Of a stretch of DNA of 64,000 nucleotides, positions 16,780 through 25,242 are shown piece by piece. Location of the stretch: contig NZ_AWWI01000096.1 in NCBI RefSeq assembly GCF_002760615.1, positions 45,503 to 109,502 of the forward strand. The letters are read 5' to 3'. The first letter of the stretch is position 1, and each line of letters begins with the position of its first letter. Source of the DNA: Puniceibacterium antarcticum (GTDB taxonomy: Bacteria > Pseudomonadota > Alphaproteobacteria > Rhodobacterales > Rhodobacteraceae). The notes under the pieces were generated by a model. It searched no databases, was not told the DNA's origin, and saw nothing but the letters and a program-made list of their open reading frames with translations. Made by a program: the position numbers and the translations under genes.

Positions 16780-17427
16780 TCAGTCCTTCTTGTCGCTGCC
16801 GGAGTTCAGGAAATGATCAATGTCGGAGATGTCTTTGCGCTGTGCCTCGCGGGACTGCCTGGCGGCGGCTTCGGCTTCGCGGGCGGCTTTGGCGTCACGC
16901 TCTGCGCGTTCTGCGTCGCGCAGCCGACGGGTTTCGCCGCGTGACTGCGTCGCACGGCGCACGCGACGGACCCCGAAAAAGCCCAGTGCCGCAAGACCCA
17001 GCAGGACCAGCGTGTTGAACACCGGGATGTGGCGATAGCCCGGTTCCACCGGCCAGGCCTTGAGCGCGTTCGGAAAGGCAGAGAACCAGGTTATCCGCCA
17101 GCCGTAATGACGCAACGCAACAAGCTGCTTGTCGGTGGCCAGCGACTGCACCTGCGCCTGCAGATTGGCGGAATCGAACTTGCCATAGAGGTAATTGTCC
17201 TCGTTGCGATAGACGCGGGGCTCTCCATCCGGCGTTTCCATCTGAAGCTGATAGACATCGCGCGTGCGCTGTTGCCCGCTTGCGCTGTCGCTGGCATCGA
17301 CACGTTTGATTTCGACGCCGACCGCCCGCACAACATCAACCTGCGGCAGCGCATAACTGAGCGCGACCAGCAGGATCAGCAGGGGGATCGCGATCAGGAT
17401 ATTGCGGATTGTCAAAAGTGTTTTCAT
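16780..17427 (-). CDS. DUF1523 family membrane protein heading the Ter biosynthetic operon
   Basis: The ATG at 17427, with GGGAGGACCTGAC upstream, gives 215 residues; an upstream ATG would add 46 residues without membrane or domain character. TM1 spans about residues 8-28. A periplasmic domain of about 100 residues contains VGVEIKRVD, RDVYQLQME and FRTEDNYLYG-like signals (actual text: RNEDNYLYGKFDSANLQAQ). TM2 is about 132-150. A highly charged Arg/Ala/Glu/Gln tail (about 152-215) probably forms a coiled coil in the cytoplasm. Its function is unknown. It ends seven bases before the PRTase/TRSP gene, so it is cotranscribed and may anchor the Ter enzymes to the membrane (inference). Confidence 0.82.
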   Translation of the reverse strand: MKTLLTIRNILIAIPLLILLVALSYALPQVDVVRAVGVEIKRVDASDSASGQQRTRDVYQLQMETPDGEPRVYRNEDNYLYGKFDSANLQAQVQSLATDKQLVALRHYGWRITWFSAFPNALKAWPVEPGYRHIPVFNTLVLLGLAALGFFGVRRVRRATQSRGETRRLRDAERAERDAKAAREAEAAARQSREAQRKDISDIDHFLNSGSDKKD

Positions 17428-17687
17428 GTCAGGTCCTCCCATGTCTGCCCCGGTGCTTCTTTTTTCGAGGCGTGTCTTGCCGCCCGTCTTTACCCCGTTG
17501 CTCACAACAGAGTGCCTGACGCAGGTAATTGGTGTGGTCCGATTGAACAAGAGCAGGCGATGCAAAACCCTAAAATGGGGCCGTTCCTGCCCCAGCTGGT
17601 CGTTCTATTTGCAAGCACCTCTGCACCGCCCGTGACCCGCGCCGTTTTGCGCGCGGGCCCCTGTGCGTAAAGGGCGGGGCGCGCCGC

Positions 17688-18593
17688 CTAGAGCCGTTCT
17701 GACAGGTGGTCGTGCAGGGTGCGGATGTGAGGCGAGTCGATGCCGCAGCAGCCGCCGACAAGGCTTGCGCCCGCCGAAATCCATCGGTCCATCCAGAGAG
17801 AATAGCCGTTCGGGTCCAGATCGGCGCGCAGGCGTGAGATCACCTCGTTCGCAGCACCGTCGTCGTCCTGGGATTCAAACGCATTGGCATAAACACCTAT
17901 GGGCAGGACCTGTCCCGCCCCGGCCATGACCTCATGCGCGGTTTCGATCGCCTGCTGCATGACTTCGGGCATGGAGCAGTTGAACAGCACCGCCCCGGCC
18001 CCCAGATCAAGCGCCAGTTTCACCGCGTCGCGCACGGTTTCGCGCGAGCGCAAGAGCGGCTCTGGCATGGCGTCGGTTGCCATGTCATCGCGCAGGGTGA
18101 ACGAGATCCACAGAGGTTTGTCAGAACCGGCAACGGCCTCGGCGGCGGCGCGGGCCTCGGCCAGACTGCTCATGGTTTCGGCGAGCCAAAGATCCACATG
18201 CGGCGCCATCCCGGTGACCAGCACCGAGAGGATGTCGCGTGCGGCAACAGGATCGAAGGTTTGCGGCAGGTAAGAGCCACAGGCCGGCGGCAGGGAGCCG
18301 GCGACGCGGGCGCTGGTGCCCATGGCCGCCTCTCTGGCCAGACGGCCCGCGCGGGCGGCAAGCTCTGCGCCGCGTTCGGCAAAAACGTCGGCCCCCAGAT
18401 GGAAGGGCACAACCGCGTAGCTGTTGGCGGTGATGACCTGCGATCCGGCGGCGATAAAGGCCGCATGGGCGGCGCGCACCTTATCGGGTTCGTTCATCAG
18501 CGCGAGCGCCGACCATTCCGGCTGCCGCAGGGTGGCGCCGCAGCGTTCGAGTTCGCGGCTCATGCCGCCGTCAAGAAGGGTGATCTTGTCCAT
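17688..18593 (-). CDS. Homocysteine S-methyltransferase family protein
   Basis: This is a 301-residue betaine/homocysteine S-methyltransferase-type TIM barrel. It opens with LLDGGMSREL and carries the Zn-binding cysteines in LFNCSMPEV (about residue 205) and GGCCGIDSPHI (about 285). Two ATGs occur in tandem; the second (18593) is better spaced from the GGAG sequence. Family members move a methyl group from S-methylmethionine, betaine or related onium compounds to homocysteine. The gene lies 43 bp downstream of an M20 amidohydrolase and near an amino-acid ABC transporter, so a methylated amino-acid derivative is a plausible substrate. Nothing in the sequence names it. Confidence 0.87.
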   Translation of the reverse strand: MDKITLLDGGMSRELERCGATLRQPEWSALALMNEPDKVRAAHAAFIAAGSQVITANSYAVVPFHLGADVFAERGAELAARAGRLAREAAMGTSARVAGSLPPACGSYLPQTFDPVAARDILSVLVTGMAPHVDLWLAETMSSLAEARAAAEAVAGSDKPLWISFTLRDDMATDAMPEPLLRSRETVRDAVKLALDLGAGAVLFNCSMPEVMQQAIETAHEVMAGAGQVLPIGVYANAFESQDDDGAANEVISRLRADLDPNGYSLWMDRWISAGASLVGGCCGIDSPHIRTLHDHLSERL

Positions 18594-18636
18594 CATGGAC
18601 TCCGTTTTTCGGGTAAGTTTTTCGTGTATGAAGCGG

Positions 18637-19845
18637 TCAGCCGGCGTCGCGCGCAAGCAGATCGAAGGCCAGCCGGGCCAGCGCCTTGGCGCTGATGCCA
18701 ATCACGGCCTCATCCGGCTGATAGTCAGAATTGTGCAGCCGGTCGCGCCGGCCGGGCTGGGCCGATCCGATGTGCAGCTGCAGCGCGGGCAGGCGTTCGG
18801 AGAAGTAGGAAAAATCCTCGGCCCCGAAATCGCGGCTGATTTCGACGCTGGGCGGCGTGCCGAAATGAGCGGTCATTGAAGCCTCTGCGCGGCTGACCAT
18901 CGCGTCATCGTTGATCAGCGCCGGGGCGCCGCGGACATACTCCACCTCTGCGGTCAGACCCATGGCGCTGGCCCCATCGGTGCAGATGCGGCGCAGCGTC
19001 TCTTCGGCCATGTCGCGCGCGGCGGCAGAGCGGCAGCGCACGGTGCCTGCAAAGCTGCAGGTGTCGGGGATGATGTTCTGGGTGAAGCCGCCGGCGATCT
19101 GGCCGATGGTCAGTACAAGCGGATCCGCCGGATCCATGCGGCGCGATACGACGGTCTGAAGCTGGGTGATGACATGCGCCGCCGTCACAATGGGATCTGT
19201 CGCTTCGTGCGGTCTGGCCGCGTGGCCCGAGCGTCCCCGGATCGTCACGGCGAATTCGTCGCTGGAGGCGGTGCTGGCGCCACGGTTCAGCCGCAGCTGG
19301 CCAAGGGGCAGTTCGGGCTGGTTGTGAAAGGCGACAGCCATGTCGACGCCATCTGCGGCACCGTCCGCGATCATTGCCACAGCACCGCTGTCCTGCGTTT
19401 CCTCGGCCGGCTGAAAGACCAGCCGCACGGTGCCGGACAGGTTTGGAGCCAGCTGGGCCAGCGCCCGCGCCGCCCCAAGAAGTGAGGCGCTGTGCAGATC
19501 GTGCCCACAGGCGTGCATCTTGCCCGGGATGGTCGAGGCGAAGGGCAGACCGGTCTGTTCCGCAATCGGCAGGGCGTCCATGTCGGCGCGCAGGATCAGG
19601 CAGGGGCCGGGCGTGCCGCCACGAATTTCCGCCACAACGCCGGTGCGTCCGACGCCGGTCTGCACGGAAAGACCGAGGCCGCGCAATTCATCGGCGATCA
19701 GGGCGGCGGTGCGGTGGGTGTCAAAGCCGGTTTCGGGATGGGCATGAATGTCGCGGCGCAGCGCGATCAGCTGGGATTCGGCAGCGTCAACGATGCGGTC
19801 AATCGCAGGGCCGATATCATTGGTATGGGGTGTGGCAAGCGTCAT
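18637..19845 (-). CDS. M20 family amidohydrolase (hippurate hydrolase / aminoacylase-like)
   Basis: With the ATG at 19845 the protein has 402 residues. Metal-site motifs are visible: MHACGHDLHSASLLG (Cys-His-Asp-His), PAEETQDSG (catalytic Glu pair), the His of VAFHNQPELPLG, and the late FGAEDFSYF. A dimerisation lid domain lies between. Such enzymes split N-acyl amino acids, releasing an amino acid and an organic acid. It is first in an operon with the S-methyltransferase, divergent from the D-2-hydroxyacid dehydrogenase gene. The shared 106-bp promoter region holds an operator-like motif that recurs before the ABC transporter at 25068. Confidence 0.9.
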   Translation of the reverse strand: MTLATPHTNDIGPAIDRIVDAAESQLIALRRDIHAHPETGFDTHRTAALIADELRGLGLSVQTGVGRTGVVAEIRGGTPGPCLILRADMDALPIAEQTGLPFASTIPGKMHACGHDLHSASLLGAARALAQLAPNLSGTVRLVFQPAEETQDSGAVAMIADGAADGVDMAVAFHNQPELPLGQLRLNRGASTASSDEFAVTIRGRSGHAARPHEATDPIVTAAHVITQLQTVVSRRMDPADPLVLTIGQIAGGFTQNIIPDTCSFAGTVRCRSAAARDMAEETLRRICTDGASAMGLTAEVEYVRGAPALINDDAMVSRAEASMTAHFGTPPSVEISRDFGAEDFSYFSERLPALQLHIGSAQPGRRDRLHNSDYQPDEAVIGISAKALARLAFDLLARDAG

Positions 19846-19888
19846 CCGGGCACCTTTCGCGGGCTGTAACTGGCGGGAGTACTGGCAT

Positions 19889-19916
19889 TTATTATACGAT
19901 TGTGCAACAATTAGAA
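19889..19916. promoter_or_regulatory. Operator-like motif shared with the site at 25068-25093
   Basis: TTATTATACGATTGTGCAAC with the adjoining AATTAG agrees at 20 of 26 positions with the site upstream of the amino-acid ABC operon. It contains ATTGT-GCA-ACAAT, an exact inverted repeat. It lies between the divergent M20 amidohydrolase and hydroxyacid dehydrogenase genes. The binding protein is unknown; the TetR at 25243 is the nearest candidate. Confidence 0.55.
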
Positions 19917-19951
19917 ACGCCCTGAAACCCACCCTGAACGGGAGATGACAC

Positions 19952-20908
19952 ATGCCCGAGACATCCGCGATCCTTGGCGTTTACCTGAGCGAGACGATGG
20001 ATCTGGACGCCGTCTATGGTGCCGCATTGCGCGCGGGGGGCGACGACGTGATCCTGCGCCATCCGTCCGAGATCGAGGACCCCACAGCGGTCCGCTTTGC
20101 GATCTGCTGGCTGCCCGGCGCTGAGGCCTTTGCCCCCTACCCCAACCTGGATCTGGCCATGTCGATTGGTGCCGGTGTCGATGCCCTGCTGGCCCATCCC
20201 GGTTTGCGCCCGGACGTGGCGATTGCCCGGGTGCGCGATCCGCATCAGGCGGATCTGATGGCAGGATTTGCCGCCCATGAGGTGCTGCATTACGAACGCG
20301 GGTTTGGTCAGATGATGGACAACGCGCGGGAACGCCGCTGGCAGCCCCTGCCCATGCGCGCGCCCGAAGCGGCGCGCGTCGCCGTTCTGGGCCATGGCAC
20401 GATGGGCCGCGCCGTGGTGCAGGCATTGCGCGCGCTTGGCTTTACGTTGCGAGTGGCCTGCCGGTCCCTGCCAGAGGATCCGGTCGACGGCGTAACCTAT
20501 CTGAGCGGGGTGGGGTCAATCCTGAACGCCGCAAACGGCGTGGATTATCTGATCAATGTGCTTCCCCTGACCGCTGCCACCGAAAATGTGCTGAATGCCG
20601 CGCTGTTTGCCCGGATGAGCCCCGGCGCGCGGCTGATCCAGATCGGCCGGGGCGAACATCTGGTCGAAGCGGATCTGACGGCCGCGCTGGACGCGGGCCG
20701 TCTGGCCCATGCGACGCTGGATGTGTTCCGCACCGAACCGCTGCCCGTTGGGCATCCGTTCTGGCAGGACAGCCGCCTGCGGATCACCCCGCATATTGCC
20801 AGTGATTCCCTGCCTGAAATCGTGGCAGCGCAGGTGATCGAGAGCACCCGCGCGCTGCGTTGCGGCGCGCCGCTTGCCTTTGGCGTTGACCGCGCGCAGG
20901 GCTACTGA
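19952..20908 (+). CDS. D-2-hydroxyacid dehydrogenase (glyoxylate/hydroxypyruvate reductase GhrA-like)
   Basis: This 318-residue protein has the NAD(P)-binding motif VLGHGTMGRAV (about residue 140). The catalytic triad of the family is complete: Arg in IGRGEHLVE (about 230), Glu in DVFRTEPLP (about 260) and His in ITPHIASDS (about 280). It reduces a 2-oxoacid such as glyoxylate or hydroxypyruvate, or runs in reverse. It is followed 29 bp later by a class II aldolase gene in the same direction and is divergent from the M20 amidohydrolase, so it probably handles the acid part of the imported compound. The GGGAG sequence nine bases before the ATG supports the start. Confidence 0.9.
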   Translation: MPETSAILGVYLSETMDLDAVYGAALRAGGDDVILRHPSEIEDPTAVRFAICWLPGAEAFAPYPNLDLAMSIGAGVDALLAHPGLRPDVAIARVRDPHQADLMAGFAAHEVLHYERGFGQMMDNARERRWQPLPMRAPEAARVAVLGHGTMGRAVVQALRALGFTLRVACRSLPEDPVDGVTYLSGVGSILNAANGVDYLINVLPLTAATENVLNAALFARMSPGARLIQIGRGEHLVEADLTAALDAGRLAHATLDVFRTEPLPVGHPFWQDSRLRITPHIASDSLPEIVAAQVIESTRALRCGAPLAFGVDRAQGY

Positions 20909-20937
20909 CACCCATACCCGAACCGACAGGAGTTTCC

Positions 20938-21699
20938 ATGACCCAGAGTGCATCCCAGCCCGACATCTCGGCCGCCGAATGGCAGACCCGCGTGGAACTG
21001 GCCGCCTGTTACCGGCTGGCCGCGCAATATCGGATGACCGATCTGATCTACACCCACATCACCGCCCGTGTGCCGGATGCGGCGGGGCATTTCCTGATCA
21101 ACCCCTATGGCTTCCGCTGGGAAGAAATCACCGCCTCTTCGCTGGTCAAGATCGATGTTGAGGGCAAAAAGGTCTGCAACAGCCCGCACGGGGTGAACCC
21201 GGCGGGATTCACCATCCATTCGGCGATCCACAGGGCCAGCCACGCGGCGGCCTGGGTCATGCACACCCATTCACGCGCCGGGGTTGCCGTGTCCTGCATG
21301 GAAGAGGGGCTGTTGCCGCTGAACCAGATTTCGCTGCAGTTCTATGACCGGGTGTCCTATCACGATTTCGAAGGCATCGCGACCAACCTTGAGGAACGCG
21401 AACGCATCGTGGCGAGCCTGGGGGATAACCCCGCGCTGATCCTGCGCAATCACGGGCTGCTGACCACTGGTGGCACGGCTGCGCAGATGTTCAACAACAT
21501 GTTCTATCTGGAGCGGTCTTGCGAAATTCAGGTGGCGGCGCTGTCCACCGGCCAGCCGCTGCGCAGGGTGCCCGACGCGCTGGCGCGGCATGTGGCGCAG
21601 CAATATGCGGGCAGCATGGGCGAAGAGGATGACATGGCGCTGGAATGGGCGGCACATTTGCGCCTGCTGGACAATGTGCATCCCGGCTACAAGGACTGA
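20938..21699 (+). CDS. Class II aldolase/adducin family protein
   Basis: This 253-residue single-domain protein has the family's Zn-binding histidines in VMHTHSRAGVAV (about residues 103-114) and in RNHGLLTTGG (about 170). It also has the early THITARVP and GFRWEEITASSLVKID segments. Members cleave or epimerise sugar phosphates, or act on hydroxyacids without a defined reaction. Its length is at the upper end for the family and close to the adducin-head proteins common in Rhodobacterales. AGGAGTTTCC precedes the ATG. It forms a two-gene operon with the D-2-hydroxyacid dehydrogenase. Confidence 0.88.
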   Translation: MTQSASQPDISAAEWQTRVELAACYRLAAQYRMTDLIYTHITARVPDAAGHFLINPYGFRWEEITASSLVKIDVEGKKVCNSPHGVNPAGFTIHSAIHRASHAAAWVMHTHSRAGVAVSCMEEGLLPLNQISLQFYDRVSYHDFEGIATNLEERERIVASLGDNPALILRNHGLLTTGGTAAQMFNNMFYLERSCEIQVAALSTGQPLRRVPDALARHVAQQYAGSMGEEDDMALEWAAHLRLLDNVHPGYKD

Positions 21700-21782
21700 C
21701 CCCGAGGGGGGATGCGAGAGGGGGCGGCTTGCAAGAGCCGCCCACTTTGGGTGTTCGCGCGTTCAGATTTCGCCCACGTCCG

Positions 21783-22613
21783 TCAGTGCCCCGTCGGCAC
21801 GCGGTTTTCCAGCCAGCGCAGCGCCAGGATCAACACGGCGGAGAGGCAGATATAGACCGCGACCAGAAACAGCAGGGGTTCGTAGGTCAGAAGCGTCGCC
21901 TGCCGGACGCGGGTGATCACGGCATATAGGTCGGTCACCGTAATCGTGGCCACCAGCGGTGTTGATTTGAGCTGGAGTATGATCTCACCCGCGAGGGTGG
22001 GCAGGGCACGGTGCACGGCGCGGGGGAACCAGACGCGGTGAAAGACCTTGAAGCGCGACATGCCAAAGGCACGGGCGGCCTCCAGCTCTCCGTTTGGCAC
22101 GCCGGCAAAGGCGCCGCGCATGACCTCGCCCTGATAGGCGGCGAAAGAAACTGTCAGCGCGATCAGCCCGTATGGCCAGGGCTGGCGCAGATAGGGCCAG
22201 AGCCAGGTGCCACGGATTTCCGGAAACTGCGCGAAAAGCGAACCGAGGCCGAAGTAGAACAGCCAGAGCTGCAGCAGCAGCGGCGTGCCCCGGATCACCG
22301 TGCAGAAGCTGAGCGCCAGCCAGCGCAGCGGTGCGGGTCCGCTGACCTGAGCCAGCGCCAGCGGCAGGGCCAGCAGAAAGCCCATGACCACGCTGCCCAC
22401 CAGCATGTAGAGCGTCATCAGCAGCCCCTCGCCCAGCTTGGGCAGATAGGCGGGCAGCCAGCTCCAGTTCATCATCAGGACCATGGCAGATAGGCCAGCC
22501 AGCGCGATTGCCAGCATCACAATGCGGTGGGGCAGCAACAGCGCCCTGAACATGGCGCTGAAGTCACCCTTGGCGGCGGGTGGCAGCGGGGTGACGGTGT
22601 CGAAATCGGGCAT
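21783..22613 (-). CDS. Polar amino-acid ABC transporter permease (HisM type)
   Basis: This 276-residue inner-membrane protein has a cytoplasmic N-terminus of about 28 residues and then about five helices. The permease signature FCTVIRGTPLLLQLWLFY and the EAA-type loop EAARAFGMSRFKVFHRV (about residues 180-196) are characteristic of polar amino-acid transporters. It is the last gene of a four-gene minus-strand operon (ATPase, binding protein, permease, permease), starting 14 bp after the other permease. The substrate class is polar amino acids or derivatives; specificity cannot be read. Confidence 0.91.
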   Translation of the reverse strand: MPDFDTVTPLPPAAKGDFSAMFRALLLPHRIVMLAIALAGLSAMVLMMNWSWLPAYLPKLGEGLLMTLYMLVGSVVMGFLLALPLALAQVSGPAPLRWLALSFCTVIRGTPLLLQLWLFYFGLGSLFAQFPEIRGTWLWPYLRQPWPYGLIALTVSFAAYQGEVMRGAFAGVPNGELEAARAFGMSRFKVFHRVWFPRAVHRALPTLAGEIILQLKSTPLVATITVTDLYAVITRVRQATLLTYEPLLFLVAVYICLSAVLILALRWLENRVPTGH

Positions 22614-22627
22614 CTTGTCCTTTCTGC

Positions 22628-23347
22628 CTACTGCACGGGGACCATGCCGCGGCGGGCACGTCGTTCGTAAAGCCGCAGGATCACGTTCGACACCAGCGTC
22701 AGCGCGAGATAGAGCAGGCCCGCCGCGATGAAGAACAAGAAATAAGACCGGGTGGCGGCAGCGGCCTGACGTGTCACAAGGGTCAGTTCGCTAAAGCCGA
22801 TGACGGCCAGAAGCGCGGTATCCTTGGTTGCGATCATCCATAGGTTCGCCATGCCGGGCAGCGCGTGCGGGGTCATGGCGGGCAGGGTCACACGGCGCAG
22901 AACCTTGCCCGGCGTCATGCCAAAGGCCTGAGCTGCCTCGATCTGGCCGCGGGGCACGGCCTGAATGGCGCCCCGGATCACCTCGGTCGCGTAGCCCCCC
23001 TGCACCAGGCCGATCACGAGGATCCCGGCGAGCAGGCCGTCCACGTCAAAGCCGTCATAGCCCATGCCCTGCATCAGCCGGTTCATGAGATCGGTGCCGA
23101 CGTAGTAAAACAACAGCATCAGCACGAGCTCGGGCACGGCGCGGATCAGCATGGTGTAAACCTCGGCCAGATCACGCGCCACGCGTCCGCCGTAAAGCTT
23201 GGCACAGGCGCCGAAGACCCCGATCACGATGCCCAGTGCATATCCGCCCGCCGCGAGTTCCACAGAGCGCAGGAACCCCCGAAGCAGCGCGCCGCCCCAA
23301 CCGGGAGCGTCAAGCGCCAGCAGGCTGAAATCAATACTTTCGAGCAT
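22628..23347 (-). CDS. Polar amino-acid ABC transporter permease (HisQ type)
   Basis: This 239-residue permease has the segments GFLRSVELAAGGYALG, LIRAVPELVLMLLFYY and the ATPase-contact loop EAAQAFGMTPGKVLRRV (about residues 140-156). The length is normal for the HisQ partner. The adjacent HisM-like protein would complete a heterodimeric channel. It starts 66 bp after the binding-protein gene. Confidence 0.91.
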   Translation of the reverse strand: MLESIDFSLLALDAPGWGGALLRGFLRSVELAAGGYALGIVIGVFGACAKLYGGRVARDLAEVYTMLIRAVPELVLMLLFYYVGTDLMNRLMQGMGYDGFDVDGLLAGILVIGLVQGGYATEVIRGAIQAVPRGQIEAAQAFGMTPGKVLRRVTLPAMTPHALPGMANLWMIATKDTALLAVIGFSELTLVTRQAAAATRSYFLFFIAAGLLYLALTLVSNVILRLYERRARRGMVPVQ

Positions 23348-23413
23348 CAGGAAGGATGTCCCTTGTTGTGTCGGGAAAACGGGCCACCCGACAGGGCGGC
23401 CCGCAGCGGTGTG

Positions 23414-24187
23414 TTATTCGCCGTAAACGTCGAACGAGAAGTAATCTTTGGAGATTTCGGCATAGGTGCCGTCGGCGCGGATTTCGGCGATGGCGGCATT
23501 GACCTTTTCCAGCAGCGCGGTGTCGTCCTGCCGCATGCCGACGCCGACACCATAACCCAGAACCTCGGGATCGGCGGGCACGGCGCCTTTGTAATCACAG
23601 CAGGCCTGGCCGATGTCGGAATTGATGAAAGGTTCCATGGCAAGGGAATCGCCCACAACCGCATCCAGACGGCCCGCAGCAAGATCCTGCAGCTCTTCAT
23701 CCAGCGTCTGATAGATGCGGATGTCAGAGGCGGTGGCCGCGTAATGCTTGTTGGCATAGGCCTGCTGCACCGCACCGGATTGTGCGCCGACGATGGCGCC
23801 GCTGATCCCTTCGGGGGTGGCGTCGAAATCAGTGCCCTTGGCGATCAGAAGGCCGGTCGGGGTGTCATAATATTTGTCGGAAAAGGCGATCTGTTCGGCG
23901 CGCGCCGGGGTGATCGACATAGACCCGATGATCATGTCGATCTTGCCGGTGTTCAGAGCGGGAATGATGCCTTCCCAGGCGAGCGGGGTCACGATGCACT
24001 CTGCCTCGATCCGTTCGCAGACGGCCTGCATGAAGTCGATTTCCCAGCCGCTCCAGTTGCCCGAGGCATCGGGGGTGTAGAAGGGCGGATAGGGTTCGGC
24101 CGAAATGCCAACCTTGTAGGTATCGGCCAGAGCGGGGGCAGCAAGGCTTGTGGTGGCCAGAAGGCAGATGCTGAGTTTGCGGAGCAT
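23414..24187 (-). CDS. Periplasmic amino-acid-binding protein of the ABC transporter
   Basis: This 257-residue family 3 binding protein has a Sec signal peptide (cleavage after ALAD or just before, about residue 21). The mature N-terminus reads YKVGISAEPYPPFYTPD, typical of amino-acid binders. The motif DFMQAVCERI, the SMSITPARAEQIAFSDKYY hinge region and the late YGVGVGMRQDD are present. Two extra cysteines (QACCDYKG, about residue 190) are unusual and could form a disulfide in the periplasm. Ligand-pocket residues cannot be assigned without a model. It is cotranscribed with the ATPase gene upstream. Confidence 0.91.
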   Translation of the reverse strand: MLRKLSICLLATTSLAAPALADTYKVGISAEPYPPFYTPDASGNWSGWEIDFMQAVCERIEAECIVTPLAWEGIIPALNTGKIDMIIGSMSITPARAEQIAFSDKYYDTPTGLLIAKGTDFDATPEGISGAIVGAQSGAVQQAYANKHYAATASDIRIYQTLDEELQDLAAGRLDAVVGDSLAMEPFINSDIGQACCDYKGAVPADPEVLGYGVGVGMRQDDTALLEKVNAAIAEIRADGTYAEISKDYFSFDVYGE

Positions 24188-24225
24188 GGAGAGTCCTTTT
24201 TTGGTTGGGAAATGAGGGGCGCGCG

Positions 24226-24993
24226 TCAGACGACCGAGCTGATGAATTGTCTGAGATGCGCGGATTGCGGCGCGCCGAAAATCTGTTCGGGGGGTCCCTG
24301 TTCCTCGATCAGGCCATCGCGCAGATAGATCACGTGGCTCGCGACATCGCGGGCAAAGGCCATTTCATGGGTGACGAGGATCATGGTGCGCTTTTCCTGC
24401 GCAAGATCGCGGATGACGCTGAGCACTTCGCCGACCAGTTCGGGGTCCAGCGCCGAGGTCGGTTCGTCAAAGAGCATCGCCAGCGGATCGACCGCCAGCA
24501 CCCGGGCAATGGCGCAGCGCTGCTGCTGTCCGCCGGACATGAAAGAGGGATAGACATCTTCCTTTTCCGCGAGGCCGACGCGGGCCAATACCTGCCGGGC
24601 GCGGGCAATGGCCTTGTCCCGTGGTACGCCGAGCACCTGAATGGGCACTTCGATCACATTGCCCAGCACGGTGCGGTGCGGCCAAAGATTGAAGTTCTGA
24701 AACACCATGCCAAGCTGGGCGCGGATGCGCTGCACCTGTTTGGGATCGATGGGTTCCAGCCCGCCGCCGCGCGCCGGGTGCAGACCGTAAGCTTCGCCCT
24801 GAATGGCAATTTCGCCCGAGCTGGGCAATTCAAGCATGTTGATACAGCGCAGCATTGTAGACTTGCCCGACCCGGACCCACCGATCACGGCCACCACATC
24901 ACCCGGATGGGCGGTGAGCGAGACGCCCTTGAGCACCTCAAGATCACCAAAGCTTTTGTGCAGGTCGCGGATTTCGATCGCAGGTTGATCCAT
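24226..24993 (-). CDS. Polar amino-acid ABC transporter ATP-binding protein
   Basis: With the ATG at 24993 the protein is 255 residues; the longer frame adds 38 residues across the operator. Walker A is GGSGSGKST (about residue 38), the Q-loop lies in GMVFQNFNLWPH, the signature is FMSGGQQQR and Walker B is AMLFDEPTSALD, followed by VTHEMAFAR. These match the HisP/GlnQ class. It heads the operon, downstream of the operator-like motif at 25068-25093, and supplies energy for the HisQ/HisM pair. Confidence 0.93.
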   Translation of the reverse strand: MDQPAIEIRDLHKSFGDLEVLKGVSLTAHPGDVVAVIGGSGSGKSTMLRCINMLELPSSGEIAIQGEAYGLHPARGGGLEPIDPKQVQRIRAQLGMVFQNFNLWPHRTVLGNVIEVPIQVLGVPRDKAIARARQVLARVGLAEKEDVYPSFMSGGQQQRCAIARVLAVDPLAMLFDEPTSALDPELVGEVLSVIRDLAQEKRTMILVTHEMAFARDVASHVIYLRDGLIEEQGPPEQIFGAPQSAHLRQFISSVV

Positions 24994-25067
24994 GCTGTCT
25001 CCATGATCGTCGCCGGACCTGAAAGCGGAGGTCTTGACCGGCGGCGGGATGTCTTGCAATTTTAACG

Positions 25068-25093
25068 TTGTTGTACGACTGTAAAACAAATAG
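25068..25093. promoter_or_regulatory. Operator-like motif upstream of amino-acid ABC operon (copy 2)
   Basis: TTGTTGTACGACTGTAAAAC plus AAATAG aligns over 26 bp with the motif at 19889-19916 (20 identities), including the core TTRTACGAYTGT. TTGTT and AACAA arms give it an inverted-repeat character. It is 75-100 bp upstream of the ATPase start codon at 24993 and about 150 bp from the divergent TetR gene. Confidence 0.55.
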
Positions 25094-25242
25094 ATCCGGA
25101 GTGTCAAAGGCTGTGGCAGACTGATGACACCCGAACTGGCAGAGGCGGCGAAGATGATGAAAAAACAGGCGACGTCCCCATTTCAGCTTTTGATCTGTTC
25201 GACAAGGCAAATCTGTGCGCGCCGACACACTGGAGCGCGTAA

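Noticed and set aside
8495..17427. Ter cluster considered as a phage or plasmid insertion
   Set aside because: No integrase, repeats, tRNA junction or clear base-composition change was seen at its borders.
22865..24328. 487-codon plus-strand open frame opposite the amino-acid ABC operon
   Set aside because: Shadow of three genes on the other strand; crosses their gene boundaries.
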